From CAVQZC01 sp963718315 (GTDB lineage: Bacteria; Actinomycetota; Thermoleophilia; Gaiellales; JAICJC01), in NCBI GenBank assembly GCA_963718315.1, contig CAVQZC010000007.1, positions 434,001-498,000 of the forward strand: DNA of 64,000 nt, given 5' to 3'. The notes beneath the pieces were generated by a model. It was given only the letters and a program-made list of their open reading frames with translations. It made no database searches and was not told where the DNA came from. The position numbers and the translations under genes are program-made. Shown piece after piece: positions 9,213 through 15,971 of the stretch. Within the stretch, counting starts at the first letter, position 1. Each line of letters starts with the position of its first letter.

Positions 9213-9825
9213 TGCGCAGCACCACCAGCACGCTCGGTTCGTTCTTGTGCCGCGCGTGGGCCAGCGCGAGCGCCTGGAGGTGGGCGCGAGCGACGCCATA
9301 CTGGGGGCCCCGCAGGGTTAGCGTGACCTTGCCGCCTGCCACTGCGGAGCCGGCGCCAAACGAGTCGGCGCTCGACCCGGGGGTGGTGGTGGAAGGGGTG
9401 GCGGTCGAACCGGTCGGTTTCGGTGGCGGCACGAATCCGAGAGCCGACAGGCTCCGCGCAGCGCGGGCGGAGATCACGAAGCGTCGACTGGCGTTGACCC
9501 CTTGCTTCTCTGCGGAACGTTGCACGTTGGCGTTGCCGGCCGACGGCGCGGCGGCGCGACTCTCGCCCCCTGCGGAGCTCTCGGACGACGACAGGTTTCC
9601 GAGGTGGGAGATCCCGACCACCAGGGCCGCAGCGGCAGCCAGGCCGAGGGCGGGGACGAGCACCGCCGGCCGCCGGAACTGGAACCGGCGCTTTGCCCGA
9701 TGCGTGCCGGCCTCGGTGCGGACCTGCCGCATCACCTCGTCGGCGAGGTCCGGTGGCGCCTCGACGGGACCCTGCTCGCGCAGCATCCGGGCGATCTCCT
9801 CTCCGTTTGGGTGCTGCTCGCTCAT
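9202..9825 (-). CDS. Membrane anti-sigma-factor-like protein
   Basis: A 207-residue protein with a cytoplasmic N-terminus of about 50 residues, one transmembrane helix (PAVLVPALGLAAAAALVVGI), a Ser/Ala-rich linker and an outside domain rich in TPSTTTPGSS. Its ATG overlaps the ECF sigma stop codon, the classic arrangement for a sigma/anti-sigma pair. It lacks the HxxxCxxC zinc motif of ZAS anti-sigmas, so assignment rests on context and topology. It would hold the sigma at the membrane until an envelope signal releases it. Confidence 0.65.
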   Translation of the reverse strand: MSEQHPNGEEIARMLREQGPVEAPPDLADEVMRQVRTEAGTHRAKRRFQFRRPAVLVPALGLAAAAALVVGISHLGNLSSSESSAGGESRAAAPSAGNANVQRSAEKQGVNASRRFVISARAARSLSALGFVPPPKPTGSTATPSTTTPGSSADSFGAGSAVAGGKVTLTLRGPQYGVARAHLQALALAHARHKNEPSVLVVLRRKP

Positions 9826-10349
9826 GCCCGGTTCGCCTCCAGCAGCGCCGCCAGCCGGTCGCGGCCGCGGGACAGGCGCGACCGCACGGTCCCCGGGGGC
9901 ACCTCGAGCACGGCCGCCGCATCGTCCATCGAGAGGCCGACGATGTCGCAGGCGACAACGGCGGCCCGGAAGTCGGGGTCGAGCGACCCGAGCGCGGCGA
10001 TGATGTCCAGCCGGTCGTCAGCCGGCCGCTCGGCCGCGGCCGTCAGGTCGAGCTGGTCGGTCGGCTCGGCGGTGCGGCGCCTGCGGTCGAGCACGTCATA
10101 GGCCTTGCGCAGGACGATCCGGTAGAGCCAGGTCGAGACGCGCGCGTCGCCCCGGAAACGCCCGATCGACCGCCAGGCGGCGATCAGGCCATCCTGAACA
10201 CAGTCGCGGGCGTCCTGCTCGGACAGCGTCACCCGCAGCGCCAGCGTGTAGAGCATGTCCTGGTGGCGCCTGACCAGCTCCTCGAAGGCATCGGTTTCGC
10301 CTGCCGCCGCGCGGCGGGCCAACGCCTCGTCGGAGACAGGTTCGCGCAC
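9822..10349 (-). CDS. ECF (sigma-70 family) RNA polymerase sigma factor
   Basis: A 175-residue ECF sigma factor. Region 2 shows DAFEELVRRHQDMLYTLALR and DCVQDGLIAAWRSIGRF, followed by STWLYRIVLRKAYD. Region 4 shows LSMDDAAAVLEVPPGTVRSR, the helix-turn-helix for the -35 element. I chose the GTG at 10349 (VREPVSDEALARRAAAG) because homologues usually begin just before this segment. An ATG at 10409 is possible, and longer forms would run into the tRNA-Pro gene on the other strand. The stop overlaps the start of the membrane partner. Confidence 0.88.
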   Translation of the reverse strand: MREPVSDEALARRAAAGETDAFEELVRRHQDMLYTLALRVTLSEQDARDCVQDGLIAAWRSIGRFRGDARVSTWLYRIVLRKAYDVLDRRRRTAEPTDQLDLTAAAERPADDRLDIIAALGSLDPDFRAAVVACDIVGLSMDDAAAVLEVPPGTVRSRLSRGRDRLAALLEANRA

Positions 10350-10450
10350 CCGTCCATCGTACGTGCGGGGCCGGGTGAGTGGCAGTGTGACGGTGGCTGC
10401 ATAGGTCATTCGTACTGGTCTGACCGCGGAAGCAGGCGGATGGTTCCCGG

Positions 10451-10456
10451 TATACT
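10451..10456 (+). promoter_or_regulatory. -10 box of the tRNA-Pro promoter
   Basis: TATACT lies ten bases before the mature tRNA 5' end. I see no convincing -35 at the right distance. Confidence 0.5.
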
Positions 10457-10465
10457 CGGACTCCT

Positions 10466-10539
10466 CGGGGCGTGGCGCAGCCTGGTAGCGCACCCGGCTG
10501 GGGGCCGGGCGGTCGGAGGTTCAAATCCTCTCGCCCCGA
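10466..10539 (+). tRNA. tRNA-Pro (anticodon GGG)
   Basis: A full cloverleaf can be drawn. The acceptor stem is CGGGGCG (10466-10472) with CGCCCCG (10532-10538) and discriminator A. The D-stem is GCGC with GCGC. The anticodon stem is CCCGG with CCGGG around loop CTGGGGG, giving anticodon GGG. The T-arm loop is TTCAAAT. No CCA is encoded. It sits at the left border of an accessory region, a usual place for element integration. Confidence 0.95.
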
Positions 10540-10560
10540 TTCGCGAAATACCTGCGAATC

Positions 10561-10599
10561 AGCCCCTTCCGTCCAGCAGCACCGGGCGGGAGGGGCTTT
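10561..10599 (+). terminator. Rho-independent terminator after tRNA-Pro
   Basis: AGCCCCTTCCG (10561-10571) pairs with CGGGAGGGGCT (10587-10597), with one G-T pair, and is followed by TTT. It lies 22 bases after the tRNA. Confidence 0.7.
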
Positions 10600-10621
10600 C
10601 GCGTGACTCGAACGTGACACT

Positions 10622-11437
10622 ATGCCCGTGATGTCCGGCTTTGGTGATGTGAGGCCCGCCACCGCTGGGTCGTGTACCGGCTTCTACGACGGCTTCGCCG
10701 CCGACTATGAACTCGCTTACGGGGGCGGCTGGGACAGTGCGGTTGAGCAGCAGGGCGCGGGTCTCGATCAGTTGATCCAGGGCGCTCTGCCTGGTGCCAG
10801 GGATGTCCTCGATTGCTCGTGCGGGATCGGCACGCAGGCGATCGGTCTGGCGCGACTCGGATACTGCGTTTCTGGAACTGATGTCAGTGAGGGCGCGATC
10901 GACCGGGCACGTCGAGAGGCTGAGCGGCTCGGGGCGTCAGTTTCGTTCGGGTTAGCCGACTTCCGCGATCTGAGCAGCGTGAGCGGTGTATTCGACAGCG
11001 TCATCTCATGCGACAACGCCATCCCGCACCTGCTCGACGAGGAGGACGTTCCCAAGGCGCTTGGTCAGATGCGAGCCAAGCTTCGCCTCGGTGGGCTCCT
11101 AGTCCTCACGATGCGCGACTTCGACCGGGCGCTGATCGAGCGACCAGTCGTAGCTCCTCCAGTGATCGTCCCCGGGCCGCCGCGCCGCGTGCTTCTTCGC
11201 CTGCACGACTGGGACGAAGACGGCCCCTTCTATACGGTGCGCTTTCTCGTGCTGACACAGAATGAGAGTGGCTGGGCCGCCGTCGAGCACACGACTCGGT
11301 ATCGAGCGATCACGCGCGACGAACTGACGCAGGCGGCACTAGCCGCTGACTTCAGAGCCATCACGTGGCTGCCGACCGGCCAGATCGAAGGGCTTGACCA
11401 GCAGGTCATGACAGCCATCGGCCAACAGGCTGACTGA
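10622..11437 (+). CDS. Class I SAM-dependent methyltransferase
   Basis: A 271-residue methyltransferase. Motif I is VLDCSCGIGTQAIGLARLGY near residue 60, an acidic residue follows in VSGTDVSEGAIDRAR, and motif IV is DSVISCDNAIPHL. The N-terminal FYDGFAADYELAYGGGWDS recalls glycine/sarcosine N-methyltransferase-like enzymes, but the substrate is not certain. It is the first gene after tRNA-Pro and its terminator, at the start of the accessory tract. ATGs at 10622 and 10631 are both possible starts. Confidence 0.85.
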   Translation: MPVMSGFGDVRPATAGSCTGFYDGFAADYELAYGGGWDSAVEQQGAGLDQLIQGALPGARDVLDCSCGIGTQAIGLARLGYCVSGTDVSEGAIDRARREAERLGASVSFGLADFRDLSSVSGVFDSVISCDNAIPHLLDEEDVPKALGQMRAKLRLGGLLVLTMRDFDRALIERPVVAPPVIVPGPPRRVLLRLHDWDEDGPFYTVRFLVLTQNESGWAAVEHTTRYRAITRDELTQAALAADFRAITWLPTGQIEGLDQQVMTAIGQQAD

Positions 11438-11485
11438 CCGACCCGTACGGCCGACTGCATCGAGCGGCCTCGGCTGTGCGAACAT

Positions 11486-11836
11486 GTGTTCGTGACTGCC
11501 CAGGCCGGCCCTCACGCGCAGTTTCGACGCGGCATCCGTACCGGCAGCGTGTTCCTGGCTGAAAGCGCGGCGCGGGAGCTGGGACGGCCGCTCAGCCTCT
11601 CCGAGGCATTCAGCCTGCTCCTGCTCTACCGGGATGATCCGGAGCGGTACGGGCGCGCAGCGGCGCGCTGGGTTGGCCTCTTCATCGGCAACGGGGAAGG
11701 CGTGACGCTTGGCGACGTCCTGGTCGTTTCGGCGGCGCTTGCCGCGCTCCGTGACGACCCCGGCCACGCGTCCGCCCTCGCAGCGTTAGAGCGGCTGCTC
11801 GCTGCGCGAGGCGAGCAGTTGAACTCTGCCGCGTAG
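11486..11836 (+). CDS. Hypothetical protein
   Basis: A 116-residue, Ala/Leu-rich, mainly helical protein (GRPLSLSEAFSLLLLYRDDP; LGDVLVVSAALAALRDDP). I recognise no family. The frame has strong G/C preference at third positions and no competing frame. GTG at 11486 or at 11492 may be the start. It lies alone between the methyltransferase and the operator-bearing promoter at 11875 and may belong to the accessory element. Confidence 0.55.
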   Translation: MFVTAQAGPHAQFRRGIRTGSVFLAESAARELGRPLSLSEAFSLLLLYRDDPERYGRAAARWVGLFIGNGEGVTLGDVLVVSAALAALRDDPGHASALAALERLLAARGEQLNSAA

Positions 11837-11874
11837 CCGTCGGTCACGGATGTAGACGGATGCGCTCCGTGGGG

Positions 11875-11903
11875 TAGACATGCCTAGCGATGCTAGGTAT
11901 ACT
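11875..11903 (+). promoter_or_regulatory. Sigma-70 promoter with palindromic operator in the spacer
   Basis: TAGACA (11875-11880), a spacer of exactly 17 bases, and TATACT (11898-11903) match a housekeeping promoter. The spacer ends in the perfect palindrome CCTAGC-GAT-GCTAGG (11883-11897), which abuts the -10 box. A repressor bound there would block RNA polymerase. It drives the compact gene run beginning at 11981 and is the best regulatory site in the accessory tract. Confidence 0.7.
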
Positions 11904-11980
11904 GTCGTCAGCAAGTAGTGGTCGCGCGTCTCCCCCGACGTTGCTCGCGGTCGAAACCGTCTGGGAGTGAGGTACGCGAG

Positions 11981-12211
11981 ATGACCATGCCGCAGCGATG
12001 CTGTCGGTCGGACGACGTAGCCGGCCGGCTATCGAAGCAGCCGCGCTGGGTTCGCACGCACGCGGCCGTGCTCGGCGGCAAGAAGCTGGGCGCGCAGTGG
12101 CGCTTCCCTGCCGAGGCGATCGACGCGGTTGCCAGCGACCCGGTACGCGCCGACGCGGCTGAGTACGCGCGGACGCTGGCCGTTCGCACGTCGACCGAGG
12201 CGAACCAGTGA
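11981..12211 (+). CDS. Excisionase/MerR-like helix-turn-helix protein
   Basis: A 76-residue protein with a short winged-helix-like segment (SDDVAGRLSKQPRWVRTHA, then LGAQWRFPAEAID) of the type seen in excisionase-family (HTH_17) DNA-binding proteins: a helix-turn-helix, then a wing ending in WRFP. ATG at 11981 follows GGGAGTGAGG by about nine bases. It is the first gene downstream of the operator promoter, so it could autoregulate the run or direct excision. Its stop overlaps the next start (GTGA). Confidence 0.65.
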   Translation: MTMPQRCCRSDDVAGRLSKQPRWVRTHAAVLGGKKLGAQWRFPAEAIDAVASDPVRADAAEYARTLAVRTSTEANQ

Positions 12212-13035
12212 GCACGACGGCTGAGGCTGAGGCTGCGCCGTTTGATCCGCGCGAGGTCGTGACCGATCAGACCGTGGACATGTACGCGCTGAACCGCTAC
12301 GTCGTGCGCGGTCACGCAGCGCGGCTGGCGGCGATAGATGAGCGAGTGCGCCAGGACTACCCCGAAGCATTGGGCGTGGCCGCGCTCGCGGCCGGCGAGG
12401 AAGCCCGGGCGCGGATGCGTGCCGGGTTGGCCGAGGACGTCAAGGGCGAGGCGGAAGCGGCCGTGCAGGGCTTCCGGGATCGTCAGGCGCTGATCGCTGA
12501 CGCGTTGAAGGCAGTAGCGCCCGGAGGTGGCAACCTCGACCATGCCCGGGTGCAGACGCTGTCGTCCGACCTGTCGAACCGGCTGCAGAATCCGCCGCCG
12601 TCGCCCGAGGTCGGGATTGACGACCGGCTCGCGGTGATCCATTCCGATTGGCAGCGGGCATCGCTCACGGGCGACGCCGAGCTGGCCGAGGCGACGCGGA
12701 TCGTTGCCACGCCGATCCTGGAGGGGTTGAAGCGGAAGACGGCGCTGAGTCCCGGGTCCGGCGACGGGCAGCTCTCGCGCTCGCTCTCATCGGCGTTCCA
12801 CGAGCATTCGGGCGCTGACCTCTCGCACGCGCTGCTCGCCGCGCACGCCGACCTGGAGCGGCTCGGGCTGCAGATGGCGGGGATGATCGACAACATGCAG
12901 GTACTGGCGACCGGCGGCACGCCCAGCGGCGTGCAGGAGGCGTGGTCGGCCGGCCTCACCGGAACCGCCGCGCGGCAACCGGGGATAATCACGCCGAGCG
13001 GGCTCGGACTCGCGCGGGGCGGTGGTAACCGATGA
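12208..13035 (+). CDS. Hypothetical accessory-element protein
   Basis: A 275-residue, largely alpha-helical protein with no signal peptide or membrane segment. The middle (EEARARMRAGLAEDVKGEAE) is coiled-coil-like and the C-terminus is Gly-rich (GLGLARGGGNR). The GTG start overlaps the HTH gene and its stop overlaps the next ATG (ATGA), so it is the second gene of a translationally coupled run. I recognise no family; a phage or conjugative-element structural or accessory role is only a guess from context. Confidence 0.6.
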   Translation: MSTTAEAEAAPFDPREVVTDQTVDMYALNRYVVRGHAARLAAIDERVRQDYPEALGVAALAAGEEARARMRAGLAEDVKGEAEAAVQGFRDRQALIADALKAVAPGGGNLDHARVQTLSSDLSNRLQNPPPSPEVGIDDRLAVIHSDWQRASLTGDAELAEATRIVATPILEGLKRKTALSPGSGDGQLSRSLSSAFHEHSGADLSHALLAAHADLERLGLQMAGMIDNMQVLATGGTPSGVQEAWSAGLTGTAARQPGIITPSGLGLARGGGNR

Positions 13036-13616
13036 CCGACCAGCGGGAACGCGAACTCGCGAAGGGACGAGCCGAGTTCGCAGAACAGTTGGACCGGCCC
13101 GGTGTCCGCGACCGGTTCGACGCTCGCGTGTCGGATGCCTATGCGGAGGTGTCGGCTGGTTGGGAGCCGGTCGTGCGTCGCGCAGCACCCGTCGCGGCGG
13201 CTGAGACGCCGGCGCGGTCGCTGGATGACGGTGAGAGCAGCCGCGCTGGAACCGCAGGAGGGCGACACGCCGATGACGCCCGTTCTCAGGGAGACGCGGG
13301 CAATCGGCGAGTGGCTCCGCAGGCAGAACGCGACGCCAAGCGCGCCGATCGTGCCCGAGAAGCCAGCGACGCCGGCCGCGCCACCCGAGACGGACGCGCA
13401 GCGCCGCGCACGGATCATGACCGGCGGCGGCACCTACGGCGGTGCATGGTGACTGAGCGCAGCCACTGGTGGTTCTACTACGCCGAACGCGGCGAAGGCG
13501 TCGTGCCGGACAGGAATCGTCAGTGGGAGATGCTGCGCGAACTGGACGAGCGGCTAGCCGCGCTGGAAGCCAAGAAGCCGCGCAAGCCGCAGCAGCGGGA
13601 CGGAGGCGATCAGTGA
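13032..13616 (+). CDS. Hypothetical protein, possibly two genes in one frame
   Basis: The frame is open for 194 residues. The first 75 (MTDQRERELAKGRAEFAEQL onward) and the last 57 (MVTERSHWWFYYAERGEG onward, ATG at 13445) look coding. The middle looks like a shadow of the gene at 13273-13452, which has much better third-position G/C there. The likeliest reading is three small genes, 13032 to about 13230, 13273-13452 and 13445-13616, with one boundary blurred by an indel or overlap. The last part overlaps the TGA of the middle gene. No function recognised. Confidence 0.5.
   Translation: MTDQRERELAKGRAEFAEQLDRPGVRDRFDARVSDAYAEVSAGWEPVVRRAAPVAAAETPARSLDDGESSRAGTAGGRHADDARSQGDAGNRRVAPQAERDAKRADRAREASDAGRATRDGRAAPRTDHDRRRHLRRCMVTERSHWWFYYAERGEGVVPDRNRQWEMLRELDERLAALEAKKPRKPQQRDGGDQ
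13273..13452 (+). CDS. Small hypothetical protein in overlapping frame
   Basis: A 59-residue frame starting with ATG eight bases after AGGAGGG. It is proline/alanine-rich in the middle (PSAPIVPEKPATPAAPPE) and ends in GGGTYGGAW. Third codon positions are close to nine-tenths G/C, higher than in the overlapping frame. It could also be the frameshifted C-terminal part of the preceding gene. Unknown function; it lies within the coupled accessory run. Confidence 0.45.
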   Translation: MTPVLRETRAIGEWLRRQNATPSAPIVPEKPATPAAPPETDAQRRARIMTGGGTYGGAW

Positions 13617-13820
13617 CGCCCGAGTCACGCCACGAGTCCGGCGACGTCTGGGATCGGCTCCAGGACGCGCCTAGCGAGCCGCTGGCGGCCCGGAACCGCC
13701 CGGTGGGCTCCCGGAAGGCGGCATCGAGTACCTGGAACCGAGCCAGCGAAACGCACGTCGATACATCTGCCCCCTCCCGTCGGTTCGCATCCACCGAGTT
13801 ACCGGCGTACGGTGAGTCTG

Positions 13821-14222
13821 ATGGACACGCTCGATCCAGATACGGAAGATCCGCGCCCGCGCTCCAAGCCGAAACGAAGCCGGCGCGAGTGGGCCTACGT
13901 GTCCGCACTCGCCGTTGTGGGACTGCTCCTCGGCGGCGTCGCGGCCGATCACTTCAATCCCCACGGCGGCCCCGGCTGCAACCACGACATCCAGCTGGAC
14001 GGTGGACGTCGCTTCTACTCCCCCGTCGACACTCACCACCTCATTGCCCACGGCACGCGATTGCCGGACAGGGGTTGGATCTCCGCGTGTGCATCGTCCA
14101 CCGGGAAGGCCGCCTACCTGATTGTGTATCCGATCAGCGGTGTTTCGGTGAGGAAGGCAATCGCCGTCGACGGGTACCCGACGACTCGATGGGTACGAAC
14201 CGCGCCACCCCCGAACAGTTAG
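13821..14222 (+). CDS. Small single-pass membrane or secreted protein (moron-like cassette)
   Basis: A 133-residue protein with a basic N-terminus (PRSKPKRSRREW), one hydrophobic helix (AYVSALAVVGLLLGGVAA) and an outside domain of about 90 residues holding two cysteines that could pair. TACGGT at 13808-13813 lies seven bases before the ATG, with TTCGCA 18 bases further upstream, so it seems to have its own leaderless promoter. A strong hairpin follows. The autonomy and the flanking repeats resemble phage 'morons'. No family recognised. A GTG at 13812 is an alternative start. Confidence 0.6.
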   Translation: MDTLDPDTEDPRPRSKPKRSRREWAYVSALAVVGLLLGGVAADHFNPHGGPGCNHDIQLDGGRRFYSPVDTHHLIAHGTRLPDRGWISACASSTGKAAYLIVYPISGVSVRKAIAVDGYPTTRWVRTAPPPNS

Positions 14223-14232
14223 GGGGGTGGCG
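14203..14232 (+). terminator. Hairpin terminator of the cassette
   Basis: CGCCACCCCC (14203-14212) pairs perfectly with GGGGGTGGCG (14223-14232) around a ten-base loop that includes the end of the cassette gene. No T-run follows. Confidence 0.6.
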
Positions 14233-14331
14233 GACCGATGGCCGCAGCGGCCAAGCCCTGCCCAACTGGACTCACGCGCCTAGTGACCAGCTGGAGGCCG
14301 GGAACCGCCCGGCAGCCGACCGGGAAGCGTC

Positions 14332-14863
14332 GTGAGCCGCCGCGCGTGCGCCGACCCCGACTGCACAGCGCCAGCCGTGCCACGCGGCCGACTTTGTACC
14401 CGGCACGCCCACGCCGTAAGCATCGCCTCCACGTCGGAGACGCCGACCAGCTCCGCGCCAGTCGCATGCTCGGAGACGAACAGTCGAGGCGAGCCATGCA
14501 AGGCAACGCCGATGCGCGCTTCACACCTCTGCGTCGCCCACGCGCGCGGCAAAGGATTGGCGAAGGTTCCCGAAGGTTTCGGCGGCCCGCAGCCGGGCAG
14601 CGGCCGGCCACGGTCGACCACGTTCCGCGATGCACTTCGCGAGCGGGTAGAGGCGGACGTCGAGCGCTGGGTCGCTCCGATCGAGACGGCGCTCTCCGCG
14701 GTCGATGAGAGCGGCGCGCCGGATCACCGCGTCCGGTTGCAGGCGGTGCGTGAGGTGCGCGAGTTCTTGGAGGGCCGACCCAGAGCAGGCGACGGAGTTG
14801 TCCGGGCGAGTCGACACGCTCACGATCGCCGACCTGGCGCGTATGGCCAGGGGCGACTCGTGA
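14332..14863 (+). CDS. Terminase-small-subunit-like protein, frameshifted
   Basis: It starts at a GTG overlapping the preceding TGA. The N-terminal half has two cysteine/histidine knuckles (CADPDC..C..H; GEPCK..C..H), as in many phage terminase-associated proteins, then RPRSTTFRDALRERVEADVE. After EFLEGRP the frame breaks. Dropping one C of CCC at 14779-14781 restores a natural end, PEQATELSGRVDTLTIADLA and so on to TGA at 14861-14863. That TGA overlaps the GTG of the next gene, which supports the corrected frame. The terminase assignment is by resemblance of the repeat-helix and GRPEQATELSG parts to small terminase tails, and is tentative. Confidence 0.5.
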
Positions 14864-15165
14864 ACGACGCGAGCCACGTCGACATAAACGCGTGGTACGA
14901 GCGCCACCGAGCGGTCGTGACCGACCCGACGCGCACCCGTGACGAGCGGCTCGCAGCGGCAGAGACGGTGCTACAGCGCGCCTACGGGAAACCGGGGCAG
15001 CCCGAAGCGGTGGACGCTCGCCGCGCGCGCTCGCACCTGGGAGCCTATCCGGGTAGTGTCAGCCCCCCGACTCCCGAAGGAGTCATCGCCTTCTTGACGG
15101 CATGTAAGGGCGAGCTTCGTGGAATCCTCGGCCTCATTACAGGGGCGAACCGCCGAGACGCGTAG
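14860..15165 (+). CDS. Hypothetical accessory-element protein
   Basis: A 101-residue protein starting at GTG 14860, which overlaps the stop of the corrected upstream frame (GTGA). It begins VNDASHVDINAWYERHRAVV, contains a helical ERLAAAETVLQRAYGKPGQP segment similar in style to terminase small subunits, and ends at 15165. The raw frame continues from the gene upstream only because of the indel there. No firm family. Confidence 0.5.
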   Translation: MNDASHVDINAWYERHRAVVTDPTRTRDERLAAAETVLQRAYGKPGQPEAVDARRARSHLGAYPGSVSPPTPEGVIAFLTACKGELRGILGLITGANRRDA

Positions 15166-15191
15166 CCGGGTACACGCTGTCGCTCCCCGGT

Positions 15192-15680
15192 CGATAGCCG
15201 GGCGGTTAGCAAGCCTCCCACGGCGTAGCCATGCGGCTAACCAGTGGCCGGCGTGACTCCAGCGTCACTCGGGACGCGACAGATCAAGTGCGTGCTTTCG
15301 CTGCCCGCTCCCGCAACACCATGCCCAACCCGACCAAGAACAAGACGCCGCAGATCAAGACCGGCCACCACGTCCCAGTCGCCCCAGAAACCAAGAAGAA
15401 CACCGTCGCGACGCCAAGGACAACCGTAACAATCGTCAACCGATTCCAGGTCATACCATCCTCAATTCCAGTCGGAGCCACTCGATGTTGTCCCGATTAT
15501 GCGCCTTTCCCACGACGCAGTAAAGGACGACAGCCAAACGCCGGGCCTCGGACGGTTGCCGACCTGGCGCGCATGGCGCGTGCCGAGGGGAGCCTGAGTC
15601 CGCGCGTCACGCGCCTGGTGGATAGCCGGGCGGTCAGCCGTGCGGTCGGCCGGCGCGGGCGTGACTCCAGCGTCGCAGAT
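15192..15680. repeat. Decayed direct repeats bordering a small membrane-protein gene
   Basis: GATAGCCGGGCGGTTAGC..GGCCGGCGTGACTCCAGCGTC (from 15192 to about 15265) recurs in shortened form from about 15622 to 15673. Just before the second copy, GCCGACCTGGCGCGCATGG (about 15558) repeats the end of the terminase-like gene (14828 region, GCCGACCTGGCGCGTATGG). So a gene end has again been duplicated around an inserted segment. A related CGTAGCCATGCGGCT string also occurs at about 15224 and 18323. Confidence 0.5.
15284..15454 (-). CDS. Small two-helix membrane protein
   Basis: A 56-residue protein with two clear transmembrane helices (LTIVTVVLGVATVFFLVSG and WPVLICGVLFLVGLGMVL) and a positive tail (RERAAKART). 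ATG at 15454 follows GAGG at a suitable distance. It is the only minus-strand gene of this tract and lies between two decayed copies of a neighbouring gene end. Function unknown. Confidence 0.55.
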   Translation of the reverse strand: MTWNRLTIVTVVLGVATVFFLVSGATGTWWPVLICGVLFLVGLGMVLRERAAKART

Positions 15681-15971
15681 CGTGGCCCCGGAACTACGGC
15701 GTGGGTGATCCGCTGGCCGGGTGGTTGAGTCGCTCCCCGTGCGCCCGGAAGGTGGAGCCGTGCCTACGCGATCTACCGGACGGGATGGCGTGGTCCGGCA
15801 CGCGAGGGATGACGAGCCGTGACCGGAGACGAGTTCGCCGAATAGCTCTGAATGAGGGATTCCACGGATGTCGGATCCGGGTGTGGCCGGATGCGACTGG
15901 GGTCCGGCGGCGCGATCATGTAGCCCGATGTGTGGGATTGCTTGCCGATGCGAGATGGAGGGATGGCGGTT
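15455..15971. other. Gene-poor stretch with decayed repeats
   Basis: Apart from the repeat copy at about 15553-15680 I see no convincing gene. Open frames here are short and lack starts with ribosome sites. It looks like remnant accessory DNA. Confidence 0.4.

Larger units (their letters stand above)
13665..14316 (+). repeat. Imperfect direct repeat flanking an inserted cassette
   Basis: About 43 bp beginning ACGCGCCTAG at 13665 recur at 14274 (differences at roughly six positions, then divergence). The copies are 609 bp apart, a multiple of three. Both encode an APS..L.A.NRP-like peptide at the end of a small gene that starts at the GTG at 13613. Between them lies a self-contained gene with its own hairpin terminator, as if a cassette had entered with duplication of the host gene's 3' end. 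Confidence 0.6.
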
